Shown here piece by piece: positions 1 to 4,326 of a stretch of DNA of 6,147 bases. The notes beneath the pieces are model-generated. The model did no database searches. It was not told the DNA's origin and saw only the letters and a list, made by a program, of their open reading frames with translations. Numbering within the stretch: position 1 is the first letter of the stretch; the number at the start of each line of letters is the position of its first letter. The DNA is from CAIXQW01 sp046049675 (lineage in GTDB: Bacteria; Bacteroidota; Bacteroidia; Chitinophagales; Chitinophagaceae): assembly GCA_046049675.1 (NCBI GenBank), contig JBJORA010000103.1, positions 1 through 6,147 on the forward strand, in the 5' to 3' direction. The translations under genes and the position numbers were made by a program.

Positions 1-172
1 AATTGCTAAATTCCCCTGCCAAGTACAAGTACTCTCTCAAACATTGGGGAAAAGCTCTGCCGTGATTATATAATTGTTCTAGTTTAGCAATTTCTTGCAG
101 ACTCATTCCTCTATTCTTGAAGCCGTCTACTATTGGATTTGCGGCAACTTTCTTTAATATTTTAATCTCCAT
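1..172 (-). CDS. SMI1/KNR4 (SUKH) family protein, probable immunity protein, C-terminus outside window
   Basis: Only the first 57 codons are in the window; the gene runs off the left edge. The ATG at 172-170 begins MEIKILKKVA and comes two bases after the stop of the upstream toxin-like remnant, so the two are probably translated together. The segment at residues 24-56 (SLQEIAKLEQLYNHG, then FPQCLREYLYLAGEF) is the usual start of a SUKH domain: a helix with acidic and leucine residues, then a 'fP..lREyL.lAG' stretch. SUKH proteins in Bacteroidota are commonly antidotes to polymorphic or contact-dependent nuclease/deaminase toxins and act in the cytoplasm by binding the toxin. That role here is inferred from the family and the neighbour, not shown. 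The diagnostic C-terminal part cannot be seen, which limits confidence. Confidence 0.72.
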   Translation of the reverse strand, partial: MEIKILKKVAANPIVDGFKNRGMSLQEIAKLEQLYNHGRAFPQCLREYLYLAGEFSN

Positions 173-174
173 AT

Positions 175-423
175 TTACTTAATGTTTAATGCTTCTTTAA
201 CTTTTGTAAGTGATTTTAGTTTTTCATCTTGCTGCACCACAAATTTAATTTCTTTTCCTAAAGCTTTAGCTTGTTCGTGTAATATCACTAATTCGCGTCT
301 GCAACTGCCACACACTGCAATAAGCGAGCTTATTTTTATTTCAAAGTAATCGCCTTTGTGGATGTGCTTGTGGAGGAAGTTGTAGATGATTTGCAGTGCA
401 GTGTTGTTATCTACATCGAACAG
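175..423 (-). pseudogene. Remnant of a toxin C-terminal domain, resembles nucleic-acid deaminase
   Basis: An open frame of 82 residues ends with TAA at 177-175. It begins directly after an in-frame TAA (426-424) and has no credible start codon near its 5' end, so it looks like the tail of a longer gene. The peptide has a helix (TALQIIYNFLHKHIHKGD), a strand (YFEIKISSL), a CGSC motif at residues 38-41, a helix (RRELVILHEQAKAL) and a strand (KEIKFVV). That order matches the second half of toxin-type deaminases of the APOBEC/AID-like superfamily, where a C-x2-C pair holds zinc and the first motif is D-x-E or H-x-E. At that place this peptide reads DNN, so the catalytic glutamate appears lost. 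The neighbouring SUKH gene fits a toxin-immunity cassette. The family assignment comes from motif pattern only; another zinc-binding fold is possible. Confidence 0.45.
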
Positions 424-486
424 TTAAAATGCACACTGAAATAATTGATAAGTCTACAAAATACAAAAAGTTTGCGGCATATTCAA

Positions 487-861
487 TTATTTGTACCGCT
501 CAGCGATCTTTTCATAGATTCCTTTTTCATTCAACCTTAATTTAGCCTCATATTGCCGATGAGCTACTTCATACGCGAGGCCAGTGTCATCATTGATGTT
601 AACCCATATCTTATTCCTTCCCTCCCAACCATCATCTTTTGGAAAATCCATCATTACGCACCAATATGGAAACATACTAGCTATTGCTGTCTGATAGTTT
701 GGGTGGTCTTTGTAGTCTTGAAGTCGAAGTACTTGTTCCTCTAGCGTATGTTCAACTGGCGTTACGCCCTTTGATTGGTCAAATAACCAATCAATATCCT
801 TAATTACCTTGATTGCGATTGATGCAATCTGTTTTTCACTGTGCTTCATTTTAATAAACAT
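487..861 (-). CDS. Hypothetical protein, 124 residues, in toxin-immunity context
   Basis: I do not recognise the family. The frame stays open upstream to a TAA at 903-901. Possible starts are TTG 876, ATG 861 and ATG 849; I chose ATG 861 because it is the first ATG and has a weak GAAAAG nine bases upstream, but ATG 849 lies just behind the stop of the decayed gene upstream and is also reasonable. The protein is soluble, with no signal peptide or membrane segment. The first half is helical and charged. The middle has a strand-rich aromatic patch (PYWCVMMDF, then KIWVNIND) and the end is a long basic-acidic helix. The lone cysteine is in the patch. Size, lack of export signal and position before a toxin remnant and SUKH gene suggest an orphan immunity protein, but that is inference from position only. 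Confidence 0.62.
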   Translation of the reverse strand: MFIKMKHSEKQIASIAIKVIKDIDWLFDQSKGVTPVEHTLEEQVLRLQDYKDHPNYQTAIASMFPYWCVMMDFPKDDGWEGRNKIWVNINDDTGLAYEVAHRQYEAKLRLNEKGIYEKIAERYK

Positions 862-1062
862 TGTATTGCTTTTCAAATAGCATCTGTTCGATATATGATT
901 TTATATACTGGGCTAGTTTTTTGTCCTATAATTATTTGCCTCATTTATAATTTGTTGCACTTAAAGATAAGAATTAATTAGTTCGTCATCTGTCCATTTA
1001 TGTATATATCTTGTTTTCAAGATTTCCATAAGAACATATATCTCCTCGTTAACTATATTCAT
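851..1062 (-). pseudogene. Decayed small gene, about 70 codons, with a stop and a one-base frameshift
   Basis: ATG at 1062-1060 opens 33 codons (MNIVNEEIYVLMEILK then HKWTDDELINSYL) and reaches TAA at 963-961. The same frame continues without pause as VQQIINEANNYRTK to an A6 run (917-922 on the plus strand). If that run had seven bases the frame would join AQYIKSYIEQMLFEKQYNVY and end with TAA at 853-851. One stop and one homopolymer deletion therefore account for the whole stretch, and the joined product would be a charged, helical protein of about 70 residues. No family is recognised. It lies between the amidase gene and the 124-residue gene, on the same strand. Alternatives are an intact 33-residue peptide with unrelated sequence after it, a sequencing error in the A run, or chance. 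Confidence 0.3.
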
Positions 1063-1132
1063 TTTAGGTATTTTACTAAGATAAATTGTCAACAGCAATG
1101 TTCGCTACATGTTTTACTATCCAACGGGCAGC

Positions 1133-1951
1133 TTAACTCAACAAACTCATATGCACCCAACCATACTTCTCGCGAAGGCCAGCAATATTGGCAATAACAA
1201 ATACATAAGCCCAATCTGCTTCTACTTGTACAACTTCTACTTTGGTATTGAGTGGTAGCGCTTTTATTGGCGTATTGTTTTCAATGCTAGGTATGCTGCG
1301 CAAATTTGTATTGGCTTTATTTGTTTTACGGATATCGCCTGTGTCATCATGCCTGCCCAATAATCGTGCTCTAAAGCTCTCCATCGCAAATGCAGGACCA
1401 GGGTCGCTTTTCCTAAATGGCGCAATATCTTCGTGGCCTAAAACATCTTTTAAGTTATAGTGGCTTAAAAGCAATTGGGCTACTTCAAATGCGCTAGCTA
1501 ATTGCTTTTCTGTATAGGCATGCCAACCTGTACTTGTGTCTTCGTGTTTATGTCGTGCTACCATTACGTCTGCATCTGCATAAAACTTACCACCTACGCC
1601 TTGCCATTTGTTGCCTACTTTGCGCATACGGCCAGCATTGTCTAGCTCTATGCCAATAGAGTGCGAATTAAGCCCAACAATATTAAACCAACGGCTTACA
1701 CCAGCATGCCAAGTTGATACATTAAATGCTGCCAATTGTGTAATACTGCCATCGCGCCCAATTACCAAATGCGCAGATGCTTTAGCAATGGGGTTAGTCA
1801 ACCAGCTGACACTACTGCCTTTACTAGCACCTGCCGTATAATGCATGATTAAAAATTTTGGCGTGATAGTGCCGCCGTGGTTAGGCGTTTGTTTGAAGTT
1901 GATTGCAGGATCGCCTGCTTCCGCTACGAGTTTGTTTTGTATAATTTTCAT
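1133..1951 (-). CDS. N-acetylmuramoyl-L-alanine amidase (Amidase_2) with C-terminal SH3-like domain
   Basis: This zinc enzyme cleaves the bond between N-acetylmuramic acid and L-alanine in peptidoglycan. The 272-residue product has an AmpD/PGRP-type catalytic domain at about residues 15-200: FLIMHYTAG supplies zinc ligand H37, GIELDN supplies E102, and GHEDIAPFRKSDPGP supplies H173 and D183, with K181 two residues before the aspartate as in AmpD. All expected catalytic positions are present. Residues 215-272 look like a bacterial SH3 module ending in YGWVHMSLL, typical of wall-binding domains. The start at ATG 1951 has no signal peptide behind it, so the protein is cytoplasmic, or it leaves the cell by lysis or a signal-independent secretion route. 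Known relatives include recycling amidases, phage endolysins and secreted effectors. No holin or phage gene is nearby, while toxin-related remnants lie downstream. Confidence 0.92.
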   Translation of the reverse strand: MKIIQNKLVAEAGDPAINFKQTPNHGGTITPKFLIMHYTAGASKGSSVSWLTNPIAKASAHLVIGRDGSITQLAAFNVSTWHAGVSRWFNIVGLNSHSIGIELDNAGRMRKVGNKWQGVGGKFYADADVMVARHKHEDTSTGWHAYTEKQLASAFEVAQLLLSHYNLKDVLGHEDIAPFRKSDPGPAFAMESFRARLLGRHDDTGDIRKTNKANTNLRSIPSIENNTPIKALPLNTKVEVVQVEADWAYVFVIANIAGLREKYGWVHMSLLS

Positions 1952-2168
1952 TGTGTAAAATGTTTATGGGGTTAAAAAAAATGGTTATGCTGCAAATGAA
2001 GTACTTAAATGTCAGTAATGCAAGTTTAGGCAACAGAAAAGAACGCAATAGCTACATTTGGCTATATATTTTTATACGGATCGGCTATTTAAGAGGCAAA
2101 GCAAAAAAGTACACTGTCGTTAAATTATTTCTTTTACTTTCGTGTTATATAACCAAACCCATTGAACA
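1952..2168. other. Divergent intergenic region between amidase and the 216-residue protein
   Basis: This 217-base AT-rich gap separates two divergent start codons, so it should hold promoters for both. On the plus strand there are two matches to the Bacteroidota -7 element TAnnTTTG (see separate entry). On the minus strand, for the amidase, I found no match to the element. A 92-codon open frame starting with TTG at 1951 spans the gap on the plus strand, but it begins inside the amidase start codon and overlaps the real gene downstream; its composition does not look protein-like. No RNA gene or repeat is seen. Confidence 0.5.
2053..2142 (+). promoter_or_regulatory. Candidate Bacteroidota -7 elements upstream of the 216-residue protein
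   Basis: TACATTTG at 2053-2060 matches TAnnTTTG exactly, and TACTTTCG at 2135-2142 matches seven of eight positions. The second would give a leader of about 20 bases before the ATG at 2169; the first a leader of about 100 bases. Neither has a clear TTTG at the usual 19-21 base distance, so both are tentative. Confidence 0.3.
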
Positions 2169-2819
2169 ATGCCAAGTACTACAAGTCGTACCTTTTTTAA
2201 GAATTACTCTGCAAAGTTATTGCCACTAAGTCATCGCGAGATGGCTTTAGGTGACCTTTGGATTCAACGCAGTTTTTTGCAATCTAAGCGTCTTGTTCCC
2301 GAAAACGATAATGCAGCATTAGTTTGCAACAATAGAAATTTATATGACTCGCTAAAGGCAGTGCCGCCAGTAGGTGCCGCTTTGCCAGATATTGATATCA
2401 CCCAAGACTTTAATGCAGAAGCAAACGCTACTATACCATCCTTAGACACGAGCGTTGAAGCTGCTATGGGTATTAGTAAGGTTATTAGCATGCATCTTCG
2501 TGGTGTAACAAGCAAGCCAATCACACTCTATAAAAATGATCTACGCAATGCATTAGTCCAGTTAGAGCAGACCGATGAAGCTAAGTATCGAAAATATTTA
2601 AAGAGGCACGTAATCGTTACTGCTTTATACTATGCTGATAGTATTGCACTAAGCTTTCAAAAAACCGTCAACGATAAGCTTGCGTTTGAAACGCAATTAA
2701 AACAAATGCTTAAGGTAGATGCCGAAATTACTTATGAGGGCAATACTGTTGTAAATGTTGTGATGAATAATAATACTTGCCCCTTCGCTGCTAATTTAGA
2801 ACGTGGTAAAAATATTTAG
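2169..2819 (+). CDS. Hypothetical protein, 216 residues, family not recognised
   Basis: ATG at 2169 opens a clean frame with no competing gene on either strand, and codon use is ordinary for the window. There is no signal peptide, membrane helix or lipobox. Visible parts: a motif MALGDLWIQRSFLQSKRLVP near residues 25-44; a stretch DIDITQDFNAEANATIPSLD (74-93) that looks like alternating strand; an amphipathic helical stretch around the YKNDLRNALVQLEQ segment (121-134); a strand pair HVIVTALYYADSIALSFQ (147-164); and an end ITYEGNTVVNVVMNNNTCPF (187-206). Cysteines are C53 and C204. Length and the early LGD motif followed by strand-rich sequence are loosely like bacterial gasdermins, but the N-terminal cysteine and a partner protease are missing, so I do not assign that name. 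It is transcribed divergently from the amidase and ends 23 bases from the converging flavoprotein gene. Confidence 0.7.
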   Translation: MPSTTSRTFFKNYSAKLLPLSHREMALGDLWIQRSFLQSKRLVPENDNAALVCNNRNLYDSLKAVPPVGAALPDIDITQDFNAEANATIPSLDTSVEAAMGISKVISMHLRGVTSKPITLYKNDLRNALVQLEQTDEAKYRKYLKRHVIVTALYYADSIALSFQKTVNDKLAFETQLKQMLKVDAEITYEGNTVVNVVMNNNTCPFAANLERGKNI

Positions 2820-2842
2820 TGCTTTCGCTTTTAATTTTTCTT

Positions 2843-3523
2843 CTAATACCTCACCAAAATCTCCTCCAACTCCTTCCGCTTTATATCCGGTACCCAACAA
2901 TCATCTGCTGCGTAGCCAACAGGTATCACAAGGAAGGGTTTTTCGTTTTGTGGTCGTTGAAGAATATCTATTAAGAAATTCATAGGCGAGGGCGTATGCG
3001 TTAAGGCAACAAGGCCAGCATTATGAATGGCTGTCAGTAGAAAACCACATGCCAAGCCAACACTTTCTGTAACGTAATAATTTTGTCGCTTGCTGCCATT
3101 TGCATTGTATTCAAAACTTCGCTTAAAGACAATAATTAAGTAAGGCGCAATTTCTAAGAAAGGCTTTTGCCAGTTGGTGCCTAGGTGGCTCAGATCTTCT
3201 AGCCATTCTGCACTCATACGATTTTCGTAACTTTCTTTTTCTTCTGCTTCTGCAGCAATTCTAATTTGCTGCTTAATCATTGGATCGCTAACCACACAAA
3301 AAGTCCAAGGTTGCTTATTGGCACCACTTGGTGCAGTGTTGGCGGTTTTAATAATGTTCTCTATTACTTCAAAAGGCATTTGTTCATCACTAAAATCTCT
3401 GCAAGTTCTGCGCAAATTACTCTTTGCATAAAAGTCTTTACTTTTTTCAATGAGGGTATCCGCGTCGTAGTGTTCGGCTACGTGTTTGATATAATTATGC
3501 CCGTCTATTAGTTTTGTTTGCAT
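2843..3523 (-). CDS. Iodotyrosine deiodinase-like flavoprotein (nitroreductase superfamily)
   Basis: The 226-residue product aligns by eye along its length with human iodotyrosine deiodinase (IYD), an FMN enzyme that removes halide from iodo-, bromo- and chlorotyrosine. FMN-binding landmarks are RRTCRDFS (38-45), TAPSGANKQPWTF (63-75), HTPSP (176-180) and the VIPVGYA...VPDIKRK end (199-217). The three residues that grip the amino acid zwitterion in IYD (human E157, Y161, K182) are all kept here as E95, Y99 and K120, inside EAEEKESYENRM and GTNWQKPFLEIAP. That separates it from generic nitroreductases, which lack the lid. The vertebrate membrane anchor is absent, so it is a soluble cytoplasmic protein; residues 1-30 form a helical lead-in. 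The Bacteroidota species Haliscomenobacter hydrossis has a characterised relative. The physiological substrate in bacteria is not settled. It is a lone gene facing the 216-residue protein gene. Confidence 0.9.
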   Translation of the reverse strand: MQTKLIDGHNYIKHVAEHYDADTLIEKSKDFYAKSNLRRTCRDFSDEQMPFEVIENIIKTANTAPSGANKQPWTFCVVSDPMIKQQIRIAAEAEEKESYENRMSAEWLEDLSHLGTNWQKPFLEIAPYLIIVFKRSFEYNANGSKRQNYYVTESVGLACGFLLTAIHNAGLVALTHTPSPMNFLIDILQRPQNEKPFLVIPVGYAADDCWVPDIKRKELEEILVRY

Positions 3524-3630
3524 TGCACTTCAGTTAAGGTAAGTGAAAGTAAGGAAATTTAGTAAAAGTCCTTTCTCAATCTAAAGAGCACTTGCAAAAG
3601 CAATTAGTACGGTTAAGGTCAAAAAGTATG
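3524..3630. other. Intergenic region upstream of the deiodinase-like gene
   Basis: This short gap must carry the promoter of the minus-strand flavoprotein gene. The best -7-like match on that strand is TAAATTTC, but its distance to the nearest TTG is not the usual one. No gene, RNA or repeat is seen before the repeat array begins near 3631. Confidence 0.3.
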
Positions 3631-3706
3631 TGATTCCTACAATTCTTTCTCTTTTTCTTTCTGTTTCTCTTTCTATCTAGGTGAGGCGACTGACGTGTCT
3701 AAAACC

Positions 3707-3739
3707 AAAAAAGAGAACGATTCCCAGAATTCTTTCTCT
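3707..3739 (-). terminator. Stem-loop plus T6, repeat unit 1
   Basis: Read on the minus strand, AGAGAAAGAATTC folds on GAATCGTTCTCT over the loop TGG, giving eleven pairs with one mismatch and one bulged A. A run of six T follows at once. This is the form of an intrinsic terminator, though the stem is AT-rich and weak. It would be the last of three such sites behind the tRNA. Confidence 0.45.
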
Positions 3740-3751
3740 CCGCCGCGGCGG
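3740..3751. repeat. GC-rich 12-bp palindrome, copy 1
   Basis: CCGCCGCGGCGG is its own reverse complement and stands out in an AT-rich, pyrimidine-rich setting. A second copy lies at 3880-3891, where flanking T and A extend it to 14 bases. In the tRNA-proximal unit the same place reads only ATT, so the palindrome behaves like a small insertion. Confidence 0.7.
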
Positions 3752-3846
3752 GCTGTTTCTCTCTCTGTGACTTTGCTTCTGAATTCTGTTGTAATTTTCA
3801 ATAATATAAATACTAATCTGTTGAGGCGATTGTCGTGTTTAAAACC

Positions 3847-3879
3847 AAAAAAGAGAACGATTCCCAGAATTCTTTCTCT
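3847..3879 (-). terminator. Stem-loop plus T6, repeat unit 2
   Basis: Same sequence as the site in unit 1, displaced by exactly 140 bases. The 12-base palindrome CCGCCGCGGCGG lies just before the stem on the minus strand and could itself form a strong hairpin that competes with or adds to the terminator. Confidence 0.45.
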
Positions 3880-3891
3880 CCGCCGCGGCGG
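3880..3891. repeat. GC-rich 12-bp palindrome, copy 2
   Basis: Identical to the copy at 3740-3751 and in the same place within the repeat unit. With the flanking bases it reads TCCGCCGCGGCGGA, a perfect 14-base palindrome. Confidence 0.7.
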
Positions 3892-3998
3892 ACTGTTTCT
3901 CCTTCTCTTTCTTCCTTGGTGAATTTGCCTCTGAATTCTGTTGTAATTTTCATGGATACAAATACTAACCTGTTGAGGCGACTGTCGTGTTTAAAACC

Positions 3999-4030
3999 AA
4001 AAAAGAGAACGATTCCCAGAATTCTTTCTC
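3999..4030 (-). terminator. Stem-loop plus T6, repeat unit 3, first site downstream of tRNA-Arg
   Basis: The stem matches the other two units except that the outermost pair is lost (A at 4031 in place of T). It ends about 60 bases past the tRNA CCA and is the first place where the tRNA transcript could stop. This unit lacks the GC-rich palindrome of units 1 and 2. Confidence 0.45.
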
Positions 4031-4057
4031 ATTCTGTTTCTCCTTCTCTTTCTTGCT

Positions 4058-4134
4058 TGGTGACCTCGTCAGGATTCAAACCTGAAACCTTCTGAGCCGT
4101 AATCAGATGCGCTATTCAGTTGCGCCACGAGGCC
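4058..4134 (-). tRNA. tRNA-Arg (anticodon ACG), CCA encoded
   Basis: On the minus strand the cloverleaf is complete at 74 bases plus CCA: acceptor GGCCTCG with CGAGGTC (one G-U pair), D-stem GCGC/GCGC, anticodon stem TCTGA/TCAGA around loop TTACGGC, variable loop AGGTT, T-stem TCAGG/CCTGA around TTTGAAT, discriminator A, then CCA at 4060-4058. Anticodon ACG reads CGN arginine codons; the first A is normally turned into inosine by TadA. Two usually constant positions differ together: G19 is A in the D-loop and C56 is T in the T-loop, which keeps a 19-56 pair as A-U. The gene is preceded by a strong promoter and a partial tRNA copy, and followed directly by the repeat array. Confidence 0.96.
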
Positions 4135-4148
4135 ATTTTTTTTATTCA

Positions 4149-4165
4149 TCCCGATTGTATCGGGA
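4149..4165. repeat. Perfect hairpin with 7-bp stem between the tRNA copies
   Basis: TCCCGAT and ATCGGGA form a seven-pair stem around the loop TGT. It lies between the truncated and the intact tRNA-Arg sequence. On the tRNA strand it is followed by A-rich, not T-rich, sequence, so it is not a normal terminator for that direction; it may be a processing structure in the precursor or a common intergenic palindrome. Confidence 0.55.
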
Positions 4166-4209
4166 CTTCATTTTTGTTGGTTTCGTTCCTCAACCTCAAA
4201 AATTGAAGG

Positions 4210-4225
4210 TTGCGCCACGAGGCCA
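4210..4225 (-). pseudogene. Truncated 5' end of tRNA-Arg
   Basis: TTGCGCCACGAGGCCA occurs here and at 4120-4135, the 5' end of the intact tRNA, displaced by 90 bases. On the minus strand it supplies the acceptor 5' strand and the first D-stem strand (GGCCTCGTGGCGCAA). The sequence after it does not continue the tRNA but folds into a small AACC/GGTT hairpin. It sits about 25 bases after the expected transcription start, where a first tRNA would be expected, so it looks like what is left of a tandem tRNA-Arg copy. Confidence 0.75.
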
Positions 4226-4256
4226 ATCAACAAGCAATTTTCATACTTGCGAGGCG

Positions 4257-4287
4257 CAAAGGTAAGATGACATGGCTTAACAGCAAA
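4257..4287 (-). promoter_or_regulatory. Bacteroidota housekeeping promoter for tRNA-Arg
   Basis: On the minus strand TTTG (4287-4284) is followed after exactly 19 bases by TACCTTTG (4264-4257). Both elements and the spacing match the known Bacteroidota consensus TTTG, 19-21 bases, TAnnTTTG. Start of transcription is expected near 4250, upstream of the truncated tRNA piece and 116 bases before the intact tRNA. Confidence 0.8.
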
Positions 4288-4326
4288 ATATTTACACAAA
4301 ATATCAGTAAAGAGCAAGCGAAATCC

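Larger units (their letters stand above)
3631..4057 (-). repeat. Tandem repeats of about 140-152 bp directly downstream of tRNA-Arg
   Basis: Three units can be laid out on the plus strand, starting at 3681, 3821 and 3973, with a partial fourth at 3631-3680. Units 1 and 2 are identical over 51 bases (3701-3751 and 3841-3891), and unit 3 shares 38 of these (3993-4030). Each unit begins with a (T/G)TGAGGCGAnTG motif, then AAAACC, an A6 run, a hairpin, a pyrimidine-rich stretch, and in units 1 and 2 CTGAATTCTGTTGTAATTTTCA. Unit 3 runs straight into the tRNA 3' end. About 30 bases before the tRNA end (4034-4063) recur in unit 2 (3893-3922) with one mismatch, including CTTGGTGA, the complement of the tRNA tip with its CCA. 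The array is on the transcript side of the tRNA, so it would be its trailer. Open frames on both strands cross it but change frame from unit to unit (140 and 152 are not multiples of three). Confidence 0.85.

Noticed and set aside
1000..1841. Plus-strand frames at 1000-1197, 1242-1460 and 1608-1841
   Set aside because: The latter two lie opposite the well-supported amidase gene and the first opposite its end and the decayed gene; they have no recognisable motif.
1951..2229. Plus-strand frame of 92 codons starting with TTG
   Set aside because: Starts within the amidase start codon, overlaps the 216-residue gene in another frame, and is unlike a natural protein in composition.
2264..2985. Minus-strand frame 2264-2524 and plus-strand frame 2803-2985
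   Set aside because: The first lies inside the 216-residue gene in antisense; the second overlaps the end of that gene and lies opposite the flavoprotein C-terminus.
3631..4057. CRISPR array
   Set aside because: Units are 140-152 bases with most of the unit conserved, rather than short repeats with unique spacers, and no cas genes are present.
3695..4095. Plus-strand frames (75 and 86 codons) across the repeat array, Arg/Ser/Pro-rich
   Set aside because: Repeat periods are not multiples of three, so the same bases are read in different frames from unit to unit, and the second frame runs into the tRNA on the other strand.
4149..4165. Terminator for the methyltransferase operon
   Set aside because: On the operon strand the stem is followed by an A-rich run, and the hairpin lies beyond the tRNA promoter, inside the tRNA unit.
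3631..4225. Integrated mobile element bounded by tRNA-derived attachment sites
   Set aside because: Direct repeats of tRNA ends exist on both sides, but no integrase or cargo gene lies between or next to them in the window.
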